A program made the translations under genes and the position numbers. Below are positions 1-7,324 of a DNA stretch of 64,000 bases, piece by piece. The stretch is from Actinophytocola algeriensis (GTDB lineage: Bacteria > Actinomycetota > Actinomycetes > Mycobacteriales > Pseudonocardiaceae), in contig NZ_JACHJQ010000002.1 of NCBI RefSeq assembly GCF_014203735.1, positions 372,001 through 436,000 on the forward strand. Direction: 5' to 3'. The notes under the pieces were generated by a model. The model was not told the origin of the DNA, searched no databases, and saw only the letters and a program-made list of their open reading frames with translations. How positions within the stretch are numbered: the first letter of the stretch is position 1; each line of letters begins with the position of its first letter.

Positions 1-68
1 GCGGCACTGGCGCCCAGGAGGACCACGAGTGTCGCGGCCACAACGGGGACAGGTCTCTTTTTGCGCAT
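1..68 (-). CDS. N-terminus of a secreted protein (partial, runs off left edge)
   Basis: Only about 22 codons are inside the window. Read on the minus strand from ATG at 68, the peptide begins MRKKRP and continues as a hydrophobic run ending in GASA, a typical Sec signal peptide with a basic n-region and an A-x-A-like end. A strong ribosome binding site, GGGAGGAA on the complement of 79-86, lies ten bases upstream and supports the start. The mature protein is outside the window, so no function can be given. Confidence 0.6.
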   Translation of the reverse strand, partial: MRKKRPVPVVAATLVVLLGASA

Positions 69-196
69 TGCCACGCGTTTCCTCCCGGTTCGGGTGAGCC
101 GTGCCCCGGGTCACGGTAACACTGCGGAAGTCCGATTCGTCTGCCTCCGAACGGCCGCTGTTTTCCCTGTTTCCCAGTCCTGCCTAGAGTTGCGCC

Positions 197-652
197 ATGA
201 TCGGACGTGGGCTCGCACTGTCCGTGGTGGCGGCGTCGCTGCTCGTCACGGTGGGTTGCTCGGGCGGGGGCGACGCCGCGGCGTGCCCGGAACCGGCTGC
301 CGCACCCGCGGCCGAGACCGAGCTCATGCCCGAGGGGCTGTCGTTCGAGCGGATCGGCACGGTCACGCACGTCGTGAGCACGGACGGCCACATCACCGTC
401 CAGGCCGTCACGGCGAAGCCACTCGACGAGGTCACGGTGCTGATCCAGGACGCGGTGACGGCCGCGGGCTACCGTCCTGCTGGGATGGACAACGAGGGCT
501 TCGAGGCCGAGGTCTTCTTCACCGCGGGGACGTACGCCGCGGGGCAGGCACTCGTCCGGCGCGGCGACTGCGAAGGCCAGTGGACCATCGACCTCGTCCT
601 CGTCGACCCGAGCATGGTGCCCACGACGACTGGCCCCGCCCAGCCCAGCTAA
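197..652 (+). CDS. Small secreted lipoprotein of unknown function
   Basis: The 151-residue protein has a short basic start (MIGRG), a hydrophobic stretch and a lipobox VTVGC, so Cys21 is the likely lipidated residue and the protein would be anchored on the outer face of the membrane. The mature part is acidic, without a domain I recognise; two further cysteines (one in ACPEP, one in GDCEGQW) could form a disulfide. No strong ribosome binding site precedes the ATG. Its TAA stop shares the bases CTAA with the stop of the convergent regulator gene, so the two genes end in each other. A function cannot be assigned. Confidence 0.7.
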   Translation: MIGRGLALSVVAASLLVTVGCSGGGDAAACPEPAAAPAAETELMPEGLSFERIGTVTHVVSTDGHITVQAVTAKPLDEVTVLIQDAVTAAGYRPAGMDNEGFEAEVFFTAGTYAAGQALVRRGDCEGQWTIDLVLVDPSMVPTTTGPAQPS

Positions 653-1986
653 TCCACCGTGGTGTCTTCCGGGCGCTTGCCTGCGAGCTTCGCCAGGGTG
701 TCCAACGTGGACGCGAGCACCTCGGGTGGCGGGGCGGACAGCGCCAGGCGGACCGCGTTGGGCGCCCGGCTCCGGCCCACCGCGAACGCCGCCGCCGGGG
801 TGACCGCGATGCCGTGCCGTGCCGCGGCGGCGACGAACATCTCCGCGCGCCACGAGTCCGGCAGCTCCCACCAGCAGTGGAACGCGCCCGGGTCGGCGTG
901 GACGGTGAAGCCCGCGAGCCGGTCGGCCACCAGGCGCTGGCGGGACGCCGCGTCGGCGCGTTTCGCGGTCGCGATGGTCTCCGCCGTGCCGTCGGCCGTG
1001 CACTGGGTGGCCGCGGCCAGCGCGAACCCCGTCGCCGCCCAGCCGCCCGAGCGGATCGCGCCCGCCACCGCGTCGGCGGTCGCCGGGGGCGGGACCAGGT
1101 AGCCCAGGCTCAGGCCCGGGGCGATCCGCTTCGACATGCTGTCCACCAGCGTCACGTGGTCCGGCGCGTACGCGGCCAGCGGGGGCAGTTCGTCGCGCAG
1201 GAAGGTGTAGATGCCGTCCTCGATCGCCGGGAGGTCACGTGCTGCCAGCACCGCCGCCAGCTCGGCGCGCCGCTCCGAGGGCATCGTGGTGCCCAGTGGG
1301 TTGTGCAGTGTCGGCTGGAGGTACACCGCGCGGACCTGCGCCTCCCGCACCCCCGACGGCAGCAGGCCGTGCTCGTCCAGCTCCAGCGGGACCAGGGTGA
1401 CGCCCAGCCTGGCGGCCACCGCCTTCACCACCGGGTACGTCATGGCCTCGACACCGAGCCTGCCGCCCACCGGCACCAGCGCGGCGATCGCGGCCGCGAT
1501 GGCCTGCCTTCCGTTGCCCGCGAACAGGATCCGGTCCGGCTCCGGTGCCCAGCCGGTGCGCGCCAGCAACCTCGCGGCCGCCGCGCGCGCGACCGGCGTG
1601 CCATCCACTGTGGACGGCCGCAGGGTGTCCGCCAGCACGTCCGGGCGCAGCAGCCGCGCCAGGCTCGCCGACAGCAGCTCCGCCTGGTCCGGCAGCACCG
1701 GGAAGTTCAGCTCCAGGTCGACCCGTGCCGTCGCCGGTTCGGCCAGTGCCGGTTCCGGGCCGGGGGCCGCCGCGCGCACGAACGTGCCCCGGCCCACCTC
1801 CCCCACCGCGAGGCCGCGGCGAACCAGCTCGCCGTACACGCGGGCGGCCGTCGACGCGGCGATGCCGTGGTGGCGCGCGAACCTGCGCTGCGGCGGGAGC
1901 TGCTCCCCCGCACGCAGCCGGCCCGCGGCGATGTCGTCGGCGACCTGGTCGGCGATCAGGCGGTAGTCGTCCACACTTCCCCACAT
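649..1986 (-). CDS. MocR/PdxR-type GntR regulator with aminotransferase-like domain
   Basis: The 445-residue protein has an N-terminal GntR winged helix (residues about 5-70, with LRAGEQLPPQRRFARHHGI) and a C-terminal fold-type I aminotransferase-like domain. The latter keeps the PLP-lysine segment DSMSKRIAPG. MocR proteins use bound PLP or an amino-acid adduct as a sensor and often control a divergent gene. ATG at 1986 is chosen because it directly precedes the winged helix; longer versions reach back over the putative operator. The neighbour in the opposite direction is a hydrolase-dehydrogenase pair, its likely target. The family call is firm; the effector is unknown. Confidence 0.88.
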   Translation of the reverse strand: MWGSVDDYRLIADQVADDIAAGRLRAGEQLPPQRRFARHHGIAASTAARVYGELVRRGLAVGEVGRGTFVRAAAPGPEPALAEPATARVDLELNFPVLPDQAELLSASLARLLRPDVLADTLRPSTVDGTPVARAAAARLLARTGWAPEPDRILFAGNGRQAIAAAIAALVPVGGRLGVEAMTYPVVKAVAARLGVTLVPLELDEHGLLPSGVREAQVRAVYLQPTLHNPLGTTMPSERRAELAAVLAARDLPAIEDGIYTFLRDELPPLAAYAPDHVTLVDSMSKRIAPGLSLGYLVPPPATADAVAGAIRSGGWAATGFALAAATQCTADGTAETIATAKRADAASRQRLVADRLAGFTVHADPGAFHCWWELPDSWRAEMFVAAAARHGIAVTPAAAFAVGRSRAPNAVRLALSAPPPEVLASTLDTLAKLAGKRPEDTTVD

Positions 1987-2030
1987 TGCACCGAGAGCAT
2001 TGTTTCCATTGCACCGACATAGTGCACCGA
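1987..2030. promoter_or_regulatory. Three direct TGCACCGA repeats between divergent genes (probable MocR operator)
   Basis: TGCACCGA occurs at 1987-1994, 2010-2017 and 2023-2030, all in the same direction, between the start of the MocR-type regulator and the hydrolase gene. MocR family regulators are known to bind direct repeats in such divergent spacers. TTGCAC at 2009-2014 and TAGCCT at 2032-2037 are 17 bases apart and could be the promoter of the rightward genes, which would place two repeats on or beside the -35 element. Confidence 0.55.
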
Positions 2031-2063
2031 ATAGCCTCGGTACGGCAAGGGAGGAACACACAC

Positions 2064-2852
2064 ATGAGTCACGCTGCCGTCAACGGCATCACCATCGGCT
2101 ACGACGACGAGGGCACCGGCGAGAACGTGCTCGTCCTCGTGCACGGCCACCCCTTCGACCGCTCCATGTGGCGACCACAGGTCGACCACGCCCGCGCCCT
2201 CGGCTGGCGCGTGCTCGCCGCCGACCTGCGGGGTTATGGCGAGTCGACCGTCGTGCCGGGGGTGACGCCGCTGTCGACGTTCGCGGCGGACATCGCCGCG
2301 CTGGCCGACCACCTCGGCGTCGCGCAGTTCGTGCTCGGCGGGCTGTCGATGGGCGGGCAGATCGTGCTCGAGTGCGTGCGGCGGTTCCCGGACCGGATCC
2401 GCGGACTGCTGCTCGCGGACACGTTCGCGCAGGCCGAGACCCTGGCCGGCCGCGCGGCGCGGCACGACATGGCGGACCGCCTCGTGCGGGAGGGCATGGC
2501 CGGGTACGCGGAGGAAGTGCGCTGGAAGATGGTGGCGCGCCGCAACCCGGAGGCCGCCGAGTACGTGGCGCGGATGATGCACTCGGCACCGCCGGAAGGC
2601 GCGGCGGCGGCCCTGCGCGGCCGGGCGGAACGCCCTGACTACACCCCCGTGCTCGAGACGATCGCGGTCCCGACGCTGGTGGTCGTGGGCAGCGACGACG
2701 CGTTCACCCCGGTCGCGGACGCCGAGTACCTGCACGACCGCATCCCCGGCTCGACACTCGTGGTCGTCGACGGCGCCGCGCACCTGCCGAACCTGGAACG
2801 CCCCGCCGACTTCGACGCGGCGCTCGAGGCCCTGCTGGGGCGTGTCCGATGA
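2064..2852 (+). CDS. Alpha/beta-hydrolase
   Basis: This 262-residue protein has the full alpha/beta-hydrolase layout. The oxyanion-hole segment is HGHPFD (about 27-32), the nucleophile elbow GLSMGG carries Ser95, the acid is Asp211 or Asp212 in VVGSDDAF, and the base is His240 in DGAAHLPN. There is no signal peptide, so it is cytoplasmic. AAGGGAGGAA at 2047-2056 fixes the ATG at 2064. The stop overlaps the next gene by four bases (ATGA), so the hydrolase and the dehydrogenase are co-translated and probably act on the same compound. The substrate cannot be predicted; an ester, lactone or carbon-carbon hydrolase are all possible. Confidence 0.88.
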   Translation: MSHAAVNGITIGYDDEGTGENVLVLVHGHPFDRSMWRPQVDHARALGWRVLAADLRGYGESTVVPGVTPLSTFAADIAALADHLGVAQFVLGGLSMGGQIVLECVRRFPDRIRGLLLADTFAQAETLAGRAARHDMADRLVREGMAGYAEEVRWKMVARRNPEAAEYVARMMHSAPPEGAAAALRGRAERPDYTPVLETIAVPTLVVVGSDDAFTPVADAEYLHDRIPGSTLVVVDGAAHLPNLERPADFDAALEALLGRVR

Positions 2853-3574
2853 GCCCGACCGTGTTGGTGACCGGCGCCAGCAGCGGCTTCGGCGCGGCGA
2901 TCGCCCGCCGGTTCGCGGCCGACGGGACGACCGTCATCGCCGCCGCGCGCCGCGTCGAGCGCATTCCCGCCGGGGAGCGCATCCGGCCGGTCGCGCTCGA
3001 CGTGCGGGACGCCGACGCCGTGCGGGAGACGATCGGCGCGCTGCCCGCGATCGACGTGCTCGTCAACAACGCGGGTCTCGCGAAGGGTCTCGAACCCGCG
3101 CAACGCGCCGACCTCACCGACTGGGACGACATGCTCGACACCAACTGCCGCGGTCTCGTGCACTGCACGCGCGCGGTCCTGCCGGGCATGGTGGCGCGCG
3201 GCCGAGGTCACGTGATCAACCTGGGTTCGGTGGCGGGCACCTACCCCTACCCGGGTGGCAACACCTACGGCGCGACGAAGGCGTTCGTGCGGCAGTTCAG
3301 CCTGAACCTGCGCAGCGACCTGCACGGCACCGGCGTGCGGGTGACGTGCGTCGAGCCGGGCATGTGCGAGGGCACCGAGTTCTCCCTCGTGCGGTTCGGC
3401 GGCGACACCGACCGGGCGGCCGCGGTGTACGACGGCATGCGGGCGTTGACGGCCGACGACATCGCCGGGACCGTGCACTGGGTCGCCGCACAACCGCCGC
3501 ACGTCAACGTGAACACGATCGAGCTGATGCCGGTCGCCCAGTCAGCCGGACCGTTCCAGGTGCACCGCGGCTAG
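2849..3574 (+). CDS. Short-chain dehydrogenase, YdfG-like (3-hydroxy acid dehydrogenase type)
   Basis: The 241-residue protein is a classical SDR. It has the nucleotide-binding TGASSGFG near the N-terminus, then NNAG, the catalytic serine in NLGSVAG and the YGATK catalytic Tyr-Lys pair. An Arg pair after the second strand (AARRVE) favours NADP. The stretch from PYPGGN through EPGMCEGTEF resembles the YdfG group, which oxidises serine, 3-hydroxy acids and malonic semialdehyde relatives. It starts inside the stop of the hydrolase gene and forms an operon with it. It may be controlled by the MocR-type regulator upstream. Confidence 0.88.
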   Translation: MSPTVLVTGASSGFGAAIARRFAADGTTVIAAARRVERIPAGERIRPVALDVRDADAVRETIGALPAIDVLVNNAGLAKGLEPAQRADLTDWDDMLDTNCRGLVHCTRAVLPGMVARGRGHVINLGSVAGTYPYPGGNTYGATKAFVRQFSLNLRSDLHGTGVRVTCVEPGMCEGTEFSLVRFGGDTDRAAAVYDGMRALTADDIAGTVHWVAAQPPHVNVNTIELMPVAQSAGPFQVHRG

Positions 3575-3826
3575 TGCTGTGTCCACCCGACGTTGCCGGC
3601 TCCGTGGGTGCGTTGGCTGGGCCGGCGGAATGGTGTGTTGAGGTTTGCCGAGCTGTCCTGAAGGACGCTTTCGGGGCGTTGAGCCTGGATCCACCGATGG
3701 ATTTCGGCTGTTGGTTGGTGTTGGGGTGTCTTCGGCGGATGGGTGTGCCCTCCGGGGGCTCCTCGCCAGAGGGGCAGGTCTCTGGGATGGCTTGGGGTTG
3801 TTTGGTTGCGTTGGGTGCGGGTCTGC

Positions 3827-3961
3827 CTGCCATCCCGTCGACCTCCCTACGGGCTATCACACTGGCTCAAGGGGGCGGTTCCAGCGTTTGCTGCCGGTTT
3901 TGGTTGTTGGTGCCCCCTTGATCCGGTGTGATCGGGCTTCGCCAGGTCGACGGGATGGCAG
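3827..3961. repeat. 135-bp inverted-repeat element (MITE-like candidate)
   Basis: The ends are a perfect 18-bp inverted repeat, 3827-3844 against 3944-3961, beginning CTGCCATCCC and ending GGGATGGCAG. After an unmatched stretch of about 11 bases a second stem follows: 3856-3875 (ATCACACTGG to GGGGG) against 3913-3932, matching at 18 of 20 positions, with a loop of roughly 36 bases. The length, terminal perfection and lack of coding sequence are typical of miniature inverted-repeat elements; a simple large hairpin is the alternative. No clear target-site duplication was seen. Confidence 0.55.
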
Positions 3962-4044
3962 GGAGCCCCTTGTGGCCGGCTTCCGCCCCGCGCTCGGTTG
4001 GCCTCCATGCCGTGAAAGGCACTTTCAGGACGCGGACCGATGTC

Positions 4045-4154
4045 ATGAAGGGGCCCTTCATCACGTTGAGCACAACGAAGGGGCCCTTCATCACACCGGG
4101 CGTTACGAAGGGGTCCTTCATCACGGTGAGCGCAACGAAGGGGTCCTTTCGTGG
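4045..4154. repeat. Four tandem 30-bp units, each with a GAAGGGGyCCTTC palindrome
   Basis: The core GAAGGGG(C/T)CCTT begins at 4047, 4077, 4107 and 4137, an exact 30-base period. The first copy extends to a 17-bp palindrome, 4045-4061. Because 30 is a multiple of three, the minus strand reads as a decapeptide repeat with VMKGPFV or VMKDPFV in each unit, which I take as an artefact of the repeat and not as a protein. Unlike a CRISPR array the whole unit repeats, with no unique spacers. Confidence 0.8.
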
Positions 4155-4456
4155 CATCGCAGCTGTCCCGAAAGCGTCTTTTCTGGGCCTCCTGCGGATG
4201 GGGTGCGGGCGCTGCGCGCCCGCTGCCCGCGCAGCGGGCCTGACCAGGCCCGGCGCGGCCACGAGGCAAGAACAGACGGCTCGACGATCAGTGGATCCAG
4301 GCTGAGTGCCCTGAAAAGCGTGGCGGGGCACTCCAGTTCGGAGCAGCGATGATCGTGCTGTTGTTCCGGCCGCGTTCCCCGACGTTTCTGCCGCGAAAAG
4401 GCGCGTTACCGGCACGGCTGGTGCTGCGAAAGGCGCGTTAGGGCACCCAATGCCCT

Positions 4457-4487
4457 GAAAGCGCCTTTCGCGGCATCAGCGATGCCG
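4457..4487. terminator. Two adjacent small hairpins, possible terminator of the leftward gene
   Basis: GAAAG-CGC-CTTTC at 4457-4469 and CGGCATC-AGC-GATGCCG at 4471-4487 are perfect stems downstream of the membrane-protein gene that ends at 4542. The sequence just upstream (4390-4440) carries two direct copies of CGAAA(A)GGCGCGTTA, which the first hairpin partly inverts. No T-run follows, so the terminator call is tentative. Confidence 0.4.
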
Positions 4488-4541
4488 CCAACGCGCCTGT
4501 GACCCGACCCGGCCAACGTATGCGGACACAGCTCTAGCAGG

Positions 4542-4928
4542 TCACCAGTTGCCTGGCGGTCGCCCGCCCTGCGGCTGCTGGCCGGGGCCGGAGGACGCCG
4601 CCGCGTACTGCTGCTGCGGACCGGGCCCGGTCGCCTGCCGAGGCCGGTCGAACTGGCCGAGTGCGACGGCGGCGCCGATGAGCGCGACCCCACCGATCGA
4701 GTAGCCGAGCCAGGTCAAGCCGTCGATCACGCCGCGCGGTCCGGCGTAGTTGGCGTCGTTGGTCTGGCATTCGACGCGGTCGCCCTCCGGCTCGCACCAC
4801 CACCTCGCGACGACGTGTCCGCCCGTCGTCCCGGTCCCGCCGAACACAGCCCCCATGATCAGGCCCAACGCGGCCAGGCCGAGTCCGGCCACGACGAAGA
4901 AGACACGAAGTACCCGAAGAAATGCCAC
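4542..4928 (-). CDS. Small membrane protein, two transmembrane segments
   Basis: The 128-residue protein starts at GTG (4928). It has a first hydrophobic segment at about residues 5-32, an extracytoplasmic loop with two cysteines (one in WWCEPEG, one in VECQTND) that could form a disulfide, a second segment at about 72-92, and a cytoplasmic tail rich in Gln, Pro and Gly. I do not recognise a family. It is followed upstream by a strong hairpin that separates it from the DUF6351 gene, so it is probably transcribed on its own. No clear ribosome binding site is visible, so the start is uncertain. Confidence 0.6.
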   Translation of the reverse strand: MAFLRVLRVFFVVAGLGLAALGLIMGAVFGGTGTTGGHVVARWWCEPEGDRVECQTNDANYAGPRGVIDGLTWLGYSIGGVALIGAAVALGQFDRPRQATGPGPQQQYAAASSGPGQQPQGGRPPGNW

Positions 4929-4953
4929 CGCGGCATCCTGGCGGACGCGCTTT

Positions 4954-4985
4954 CAGGCCGCTTTCACCGCGGTGAAAGCGGCCTG
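4954..4985. terminator. 32-bp perfect palindrome overlapping a stop codon
   Basis: The two 16-base halves, 4954-4969 and 4970-4985, are exact reverse complements (CAGGCCGCTTTCACCG and its complement). The TGA stop of the leftward DUF6351 gene lies inside the stem at 4964-4966. It is probably an intrinsic terminator or mRNA-stabilising hairpin for that gene. It shares the GAAAGCGGC-type core with other hairpins in the window. Confidence 0.65.
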
Positions 4986-7198
4986 CCGACGTCCGGCCCG
5001 CGGTAGTCGCAGACCCCGGTCGGGAAGATCTGCGCCAGCCTGGTCCTCTCCGCCGCGTTGGGACGCCACGACCCGTACAGGCCGCGGTCGATGGCCTTGC
5101 CCACCGGCTGCAGCGCGCACTTGAAGTGCTGCTCGTCGAACGGGCCGCCCGCGACCGTGCGGGACGTGCCGTTGATCGGGAACCGTTGCGTGCACTGGCC
5201 GGCCGGGCCGCGGTCGAGGATGCCGCGCCACGCGTCCCTGCCGCGGTACAGCAGCGTGCCGTCGGTCGCGAAGCAGCTGTCGACGGCCTCGGCAGGCTTG
5301 TTGCCCGCGACCCCGCGCGACGGGTGGACCCGCAGGTTCCCCAGCCACTCGTCCATCACGGCGAGCGCCATCGGGGTCTGGTCGAACGCGCTCGCCGGGC
5401 GGGCGTCGGTGAACCACACGACCTGGTTCGCCGCGTTGCCCTTCGCGTCGAGCATGCGCTGGCGGGACGCGAAGGACTGCCGCGCGTTGTGCATGTCCAG
5501 TTCGGCGTCGAGGTAGTGCCGCCAGTCGATGACCGGGATGTCGATCTCGCCGTCGAACACGAGACCGGACCGGTAGGCGGCACGCATGGCCTCGACGTTG
5601 CCCTCGGTGCGCGGCCGCACCCCGTTCGCGTCCGGCGGGTTGACGTTCCGCAGGCTCCAGACGTCCACATCGGACGGACAGGCCTGCGTGACGAACGGGC
5701 AGCCCTCCTGCACCGCGTCCTGTGGTTGCTTCCAGCCGCCGACGTCCGCGTTCAGGTCGAGGAACTCGGCGGGCGTGATCTTCCCGTCCACCAGTGCTTT
5801 CAGCCCGTACTGGACGCCGATGTTGTCCCAGGTGGACCGCGCGTAGCCGGTCAGCGGGTCGCGGCCGTACACGTTGACCACGTCGTTCCAGTGGGTCCAC
5901 TCGACGGCTGCCTGCTGTTCCGGCGTGATGCCGGGCGCGGTGCCGTACTTGGGGTTCAGGGCGAGCGGCGACAGGCCGCGCCACCCGTTGATGCACTCGC
6001 TCGACCCCGGGGCGGCGAGCCACGGCGTGAACTGTGCGTACGGGTTCGCCACCGTGTCGGAGGCGGCGAGGCCTTCGAGCAGCGGACGGTTGGTCCACTG
6101 CCGCCACTTCGACGTCGGGTCGGCGAGGACCTTCTGGTCCATCCAGCGTTCGAGCAGCTCACAGTCGCCGACGTGGATGGTCTGGGTGACCATGTCCGGG
6201 TAGGAGTACTGCGGGATCGCGCCGTCGAGCAACCCGCGGTGGTTCTGGCCGTACACGTACTGCTGGATGCCGCCGCCGGAACCACCGAGCCCGACTGTGT
6301 ACACCGGGTCGCCGTACTCGGTGACGAACCGCGACTTGACCATCATCGCGGTCTCGCCGCCCAGGATGAGGTTGTAGTGCGTGCTGGTCTTGGTGCCGGT
6401 GGACCAGGCGACCGCGTACCCGGCGCCCAGCCCGTGGACGTAGCGGGACTCGCTCTGGTTGTTCGACCCCTGGTAGTGGCCGACGCCGACGCCACCGCCG
6501 AAGTAGTAGATGAGCTTGCGGTTCCAGTGCGGCAACGTGCCGGGCCCGGTCGCGCCGGGGTCGAGCACCGCGATCGTGTAGACGAACCGGTTGATGGTGC
6601 CACGTTCCCAGCGGATCACGAAGTCGACGCCGGACGGGGTCGTGCTCATGTCCGAGGGCCGGGGCGCGGCGGGGTCGTAGGGCTGCCACGTGCCGCCGGT
6701 GGTCCGGTAGTAGTGGCTGGCCTTCGTGGCGAGTGAGCAGTCGTCGTCGAGGAACGGCCCGGCGAGGTCGAACCCGGCGAGGTGCGCGGGGGTCGAGCAG
6801 AAGAAGTCCGGCTGCTGCGGCCCGGAGAACATCGGCCCGGTGACGGGGTGGTTGACCAGGCGAAGGCTGGCCCGGTCCCGCTTTGTGGAGGCGGTGACGG
6901 TGCTCGCGCCGAGCGGCAGGTCGTCGACGACCCCTTCGAGCGCGTGCGGCGCCTGGTCGTCGGGCACGAAGTCGTCGGTGACGTCGGTCCCGTTGACCCG
7001 GACGGTCGCGGCGTCGAGCGGCACGGACTTCGGGACCACCACCCGCACGCGGGCCTCGCCGCCGCTGACGTACCGCGCAGGCCCGGACAAGGTCTCGAGC
7101 CGCAGCCCGCCGTGGCGGTCAGGGGTGCTGTCAGCGACAGCCGTCCCAGCAGCAAGACAGGCGACAACCGCCGCCACGACAGTGATTCGACGCCCCAT
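4964..7198 (-). CDS. Secreted DUF6351 family protein
   Basis: The 744-residue protein begins with a signal peptide (MGRRITVVAAVVACLAAG, cleavage near AVA). It matches the layout I know for DUF6351: an N-terminal beta-sandwich with SGGEARVRV and VNGTDVTDDF, then LVNHPVTGPMFSGP, followed by an alpha/beta-hydrolase-like core with GLGGSGGGIQQYVY as a possible nucleophile elbow and several His-containing segments. The family is secreted by actinobacteria and is biochemically uncharacterised; an esterase or depolymerase role is only a guess. ATG at 7198 is the only start that includes the signal peptide. The stop codon lies within a perfect palindrome. Confidence 0.75.
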   Translation of the reverse strand: MGRRITVVAAVVACLAAGTAVADSTPDRHGGLRLETLSGPARYVSGGEARVRVVVPKSVPLDAATVRVNGTDVTDDFVPDDQAPHALEGVVDDLPLGASTVTASTKRDRASLRLVNHPVTGPMFSGPQQPDFFCSTPAHLAGFDLAGPFLDDDCSLATKASHYYRTTGGTWQPYDPAAPRPSDMSTTPSGVDFVIRWERGTINRFVYTIAVLDPGATGPGTLPHWNRKLIYYFGGGVGVGHYQGSNNQSESRYVHGLGAGYAVAWSTGTKTSTHYNLILGGETAMMVKSRFVTEYGDPVYTVGLGGSGGGIQQYVYGQNHRGLLDGAIPQYSYPDMVTQTIHVGDCELLERWMDQKVLADPTSKWRQWTNRPLLEGLAASDTVANPYAQFTPWLAAPGSSECINGWRGLSPLALNPKYGTAPGITPEQQAAVEWTHWNDVVNVYGRDPLTGYARSTWDNIGVQYGLKALVDGKITPAEFLDLNADVGGWKQPQDAVQEGCPFVTQACPSDVDVWSLRNVNPPDANGVRPRTEGNVEAMRAAYRSGLVFDGEIDIPVIDWRHYLDAELDMHNARQSFASRQRMLDAKGNAANQVVWFTDARPASAFDQTPMALAVMDEWLGNLRVHPSRGVAGNKPAEAVDSCFATDGTLLYRGRDAWRGILDRGPAGQCTQRFPINGTSRTVAGGPFDEQHFKCALQPVGKAIDRGLYGSWRPNAAERTRLAQIFPTGVCDYRGPDVGRPLSPR

Positions 7199-7302
7199 TG
7201 CGTTCTCCCAGGTGTGGGTGGCCCAGCAACGTTAGGCAGGCCCGGAACGCGCCGTCAACGGTTGCCGCGAGTCACGACGCTCAGTTAGCCACCCAAACAG
7301 GG

Positions 7303-7320
7303 GTCACCCTATAGAGTGAC
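7303..7320 (+). promoter_or_regulatory. Palindrome around a -10 box, probable leaderless promoter of the SRA-nuclease gene
   Basis: GTCAC at 7303-7307 and GTGAC at 7316-7320 flank TATAGA at 7310-7315. If TATAGA is the -10 hexamer, transcription would begin around 7322-7325, on or next to the GTG at 7325, giving a leaderless transcript, which is common in actinobacteria. The palindrome over the -10 would suit a repressor site. No good -35 is seen, so this rests on sequence pattern only. Confidence 0.45.
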
Positions 7321-7324
7321 AGCC

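Larger units (their letters stand above)
3665..4321. repeat. Outer inverted repeat, about 34-bp arms
   Basis: The left arm at 3665-3698 runs from ACGCTTTCGGGGC to GGATCCACCGAT. Its reverse complement recurs at 4287-4321, sharing the uninterrupted core GTGGATCCAGGCT and then differing at a few positions. The arms enclose about 590 bases, including the other repeats. Paired arms of this length enclosing non-coding DNA could be the ends of a decayed non-autonomous element or the product of repeated palindrome insertion. Confidence 0.6.
3575..4541. other. 967-bp gene-free region made of nested palindromes
   Basis: No convincing gene is present. The open frames here follow the repeats and lack family resemblance or plausible ribosome binding sites. 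The stretch holds an outer inverted repeat (3665-3698 against 4287-4321), a 135-bp inverted repeat (3827-3961), four 30-bp tandem palindromic units (4045-4154), a GC-rich block near 4200-4260 and several small GAAAG/CTTTC hairpins (for example 4012-4026 and 4457-4487). It separates a rightward operon from a leftward gene and can terminate transcription from both sides. Confidence 0.75.

Noticed and set aside
61-2022. Long plus-strand open frame over the regulator gene
   Set aside because: It is an Arg- and Gly-rich shadow of the MocR-type gene on the opposite strand, typical of high-GC DNA, with no start signal or family pattern.
4045-4154. Possible CRISPR array
   Set aside because: The period is 30 bases, but the entire unit repeats and there are no unique spacers, no leader and no cas genes.
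3847-4415. Open frames with repeated MKGPFV-like decapeptides
   Set aside because: They arise because the 30-bp palindrome array is in frame with itself; no ribosome binding site, no conserved domain, and the same repeat is open on both strands.
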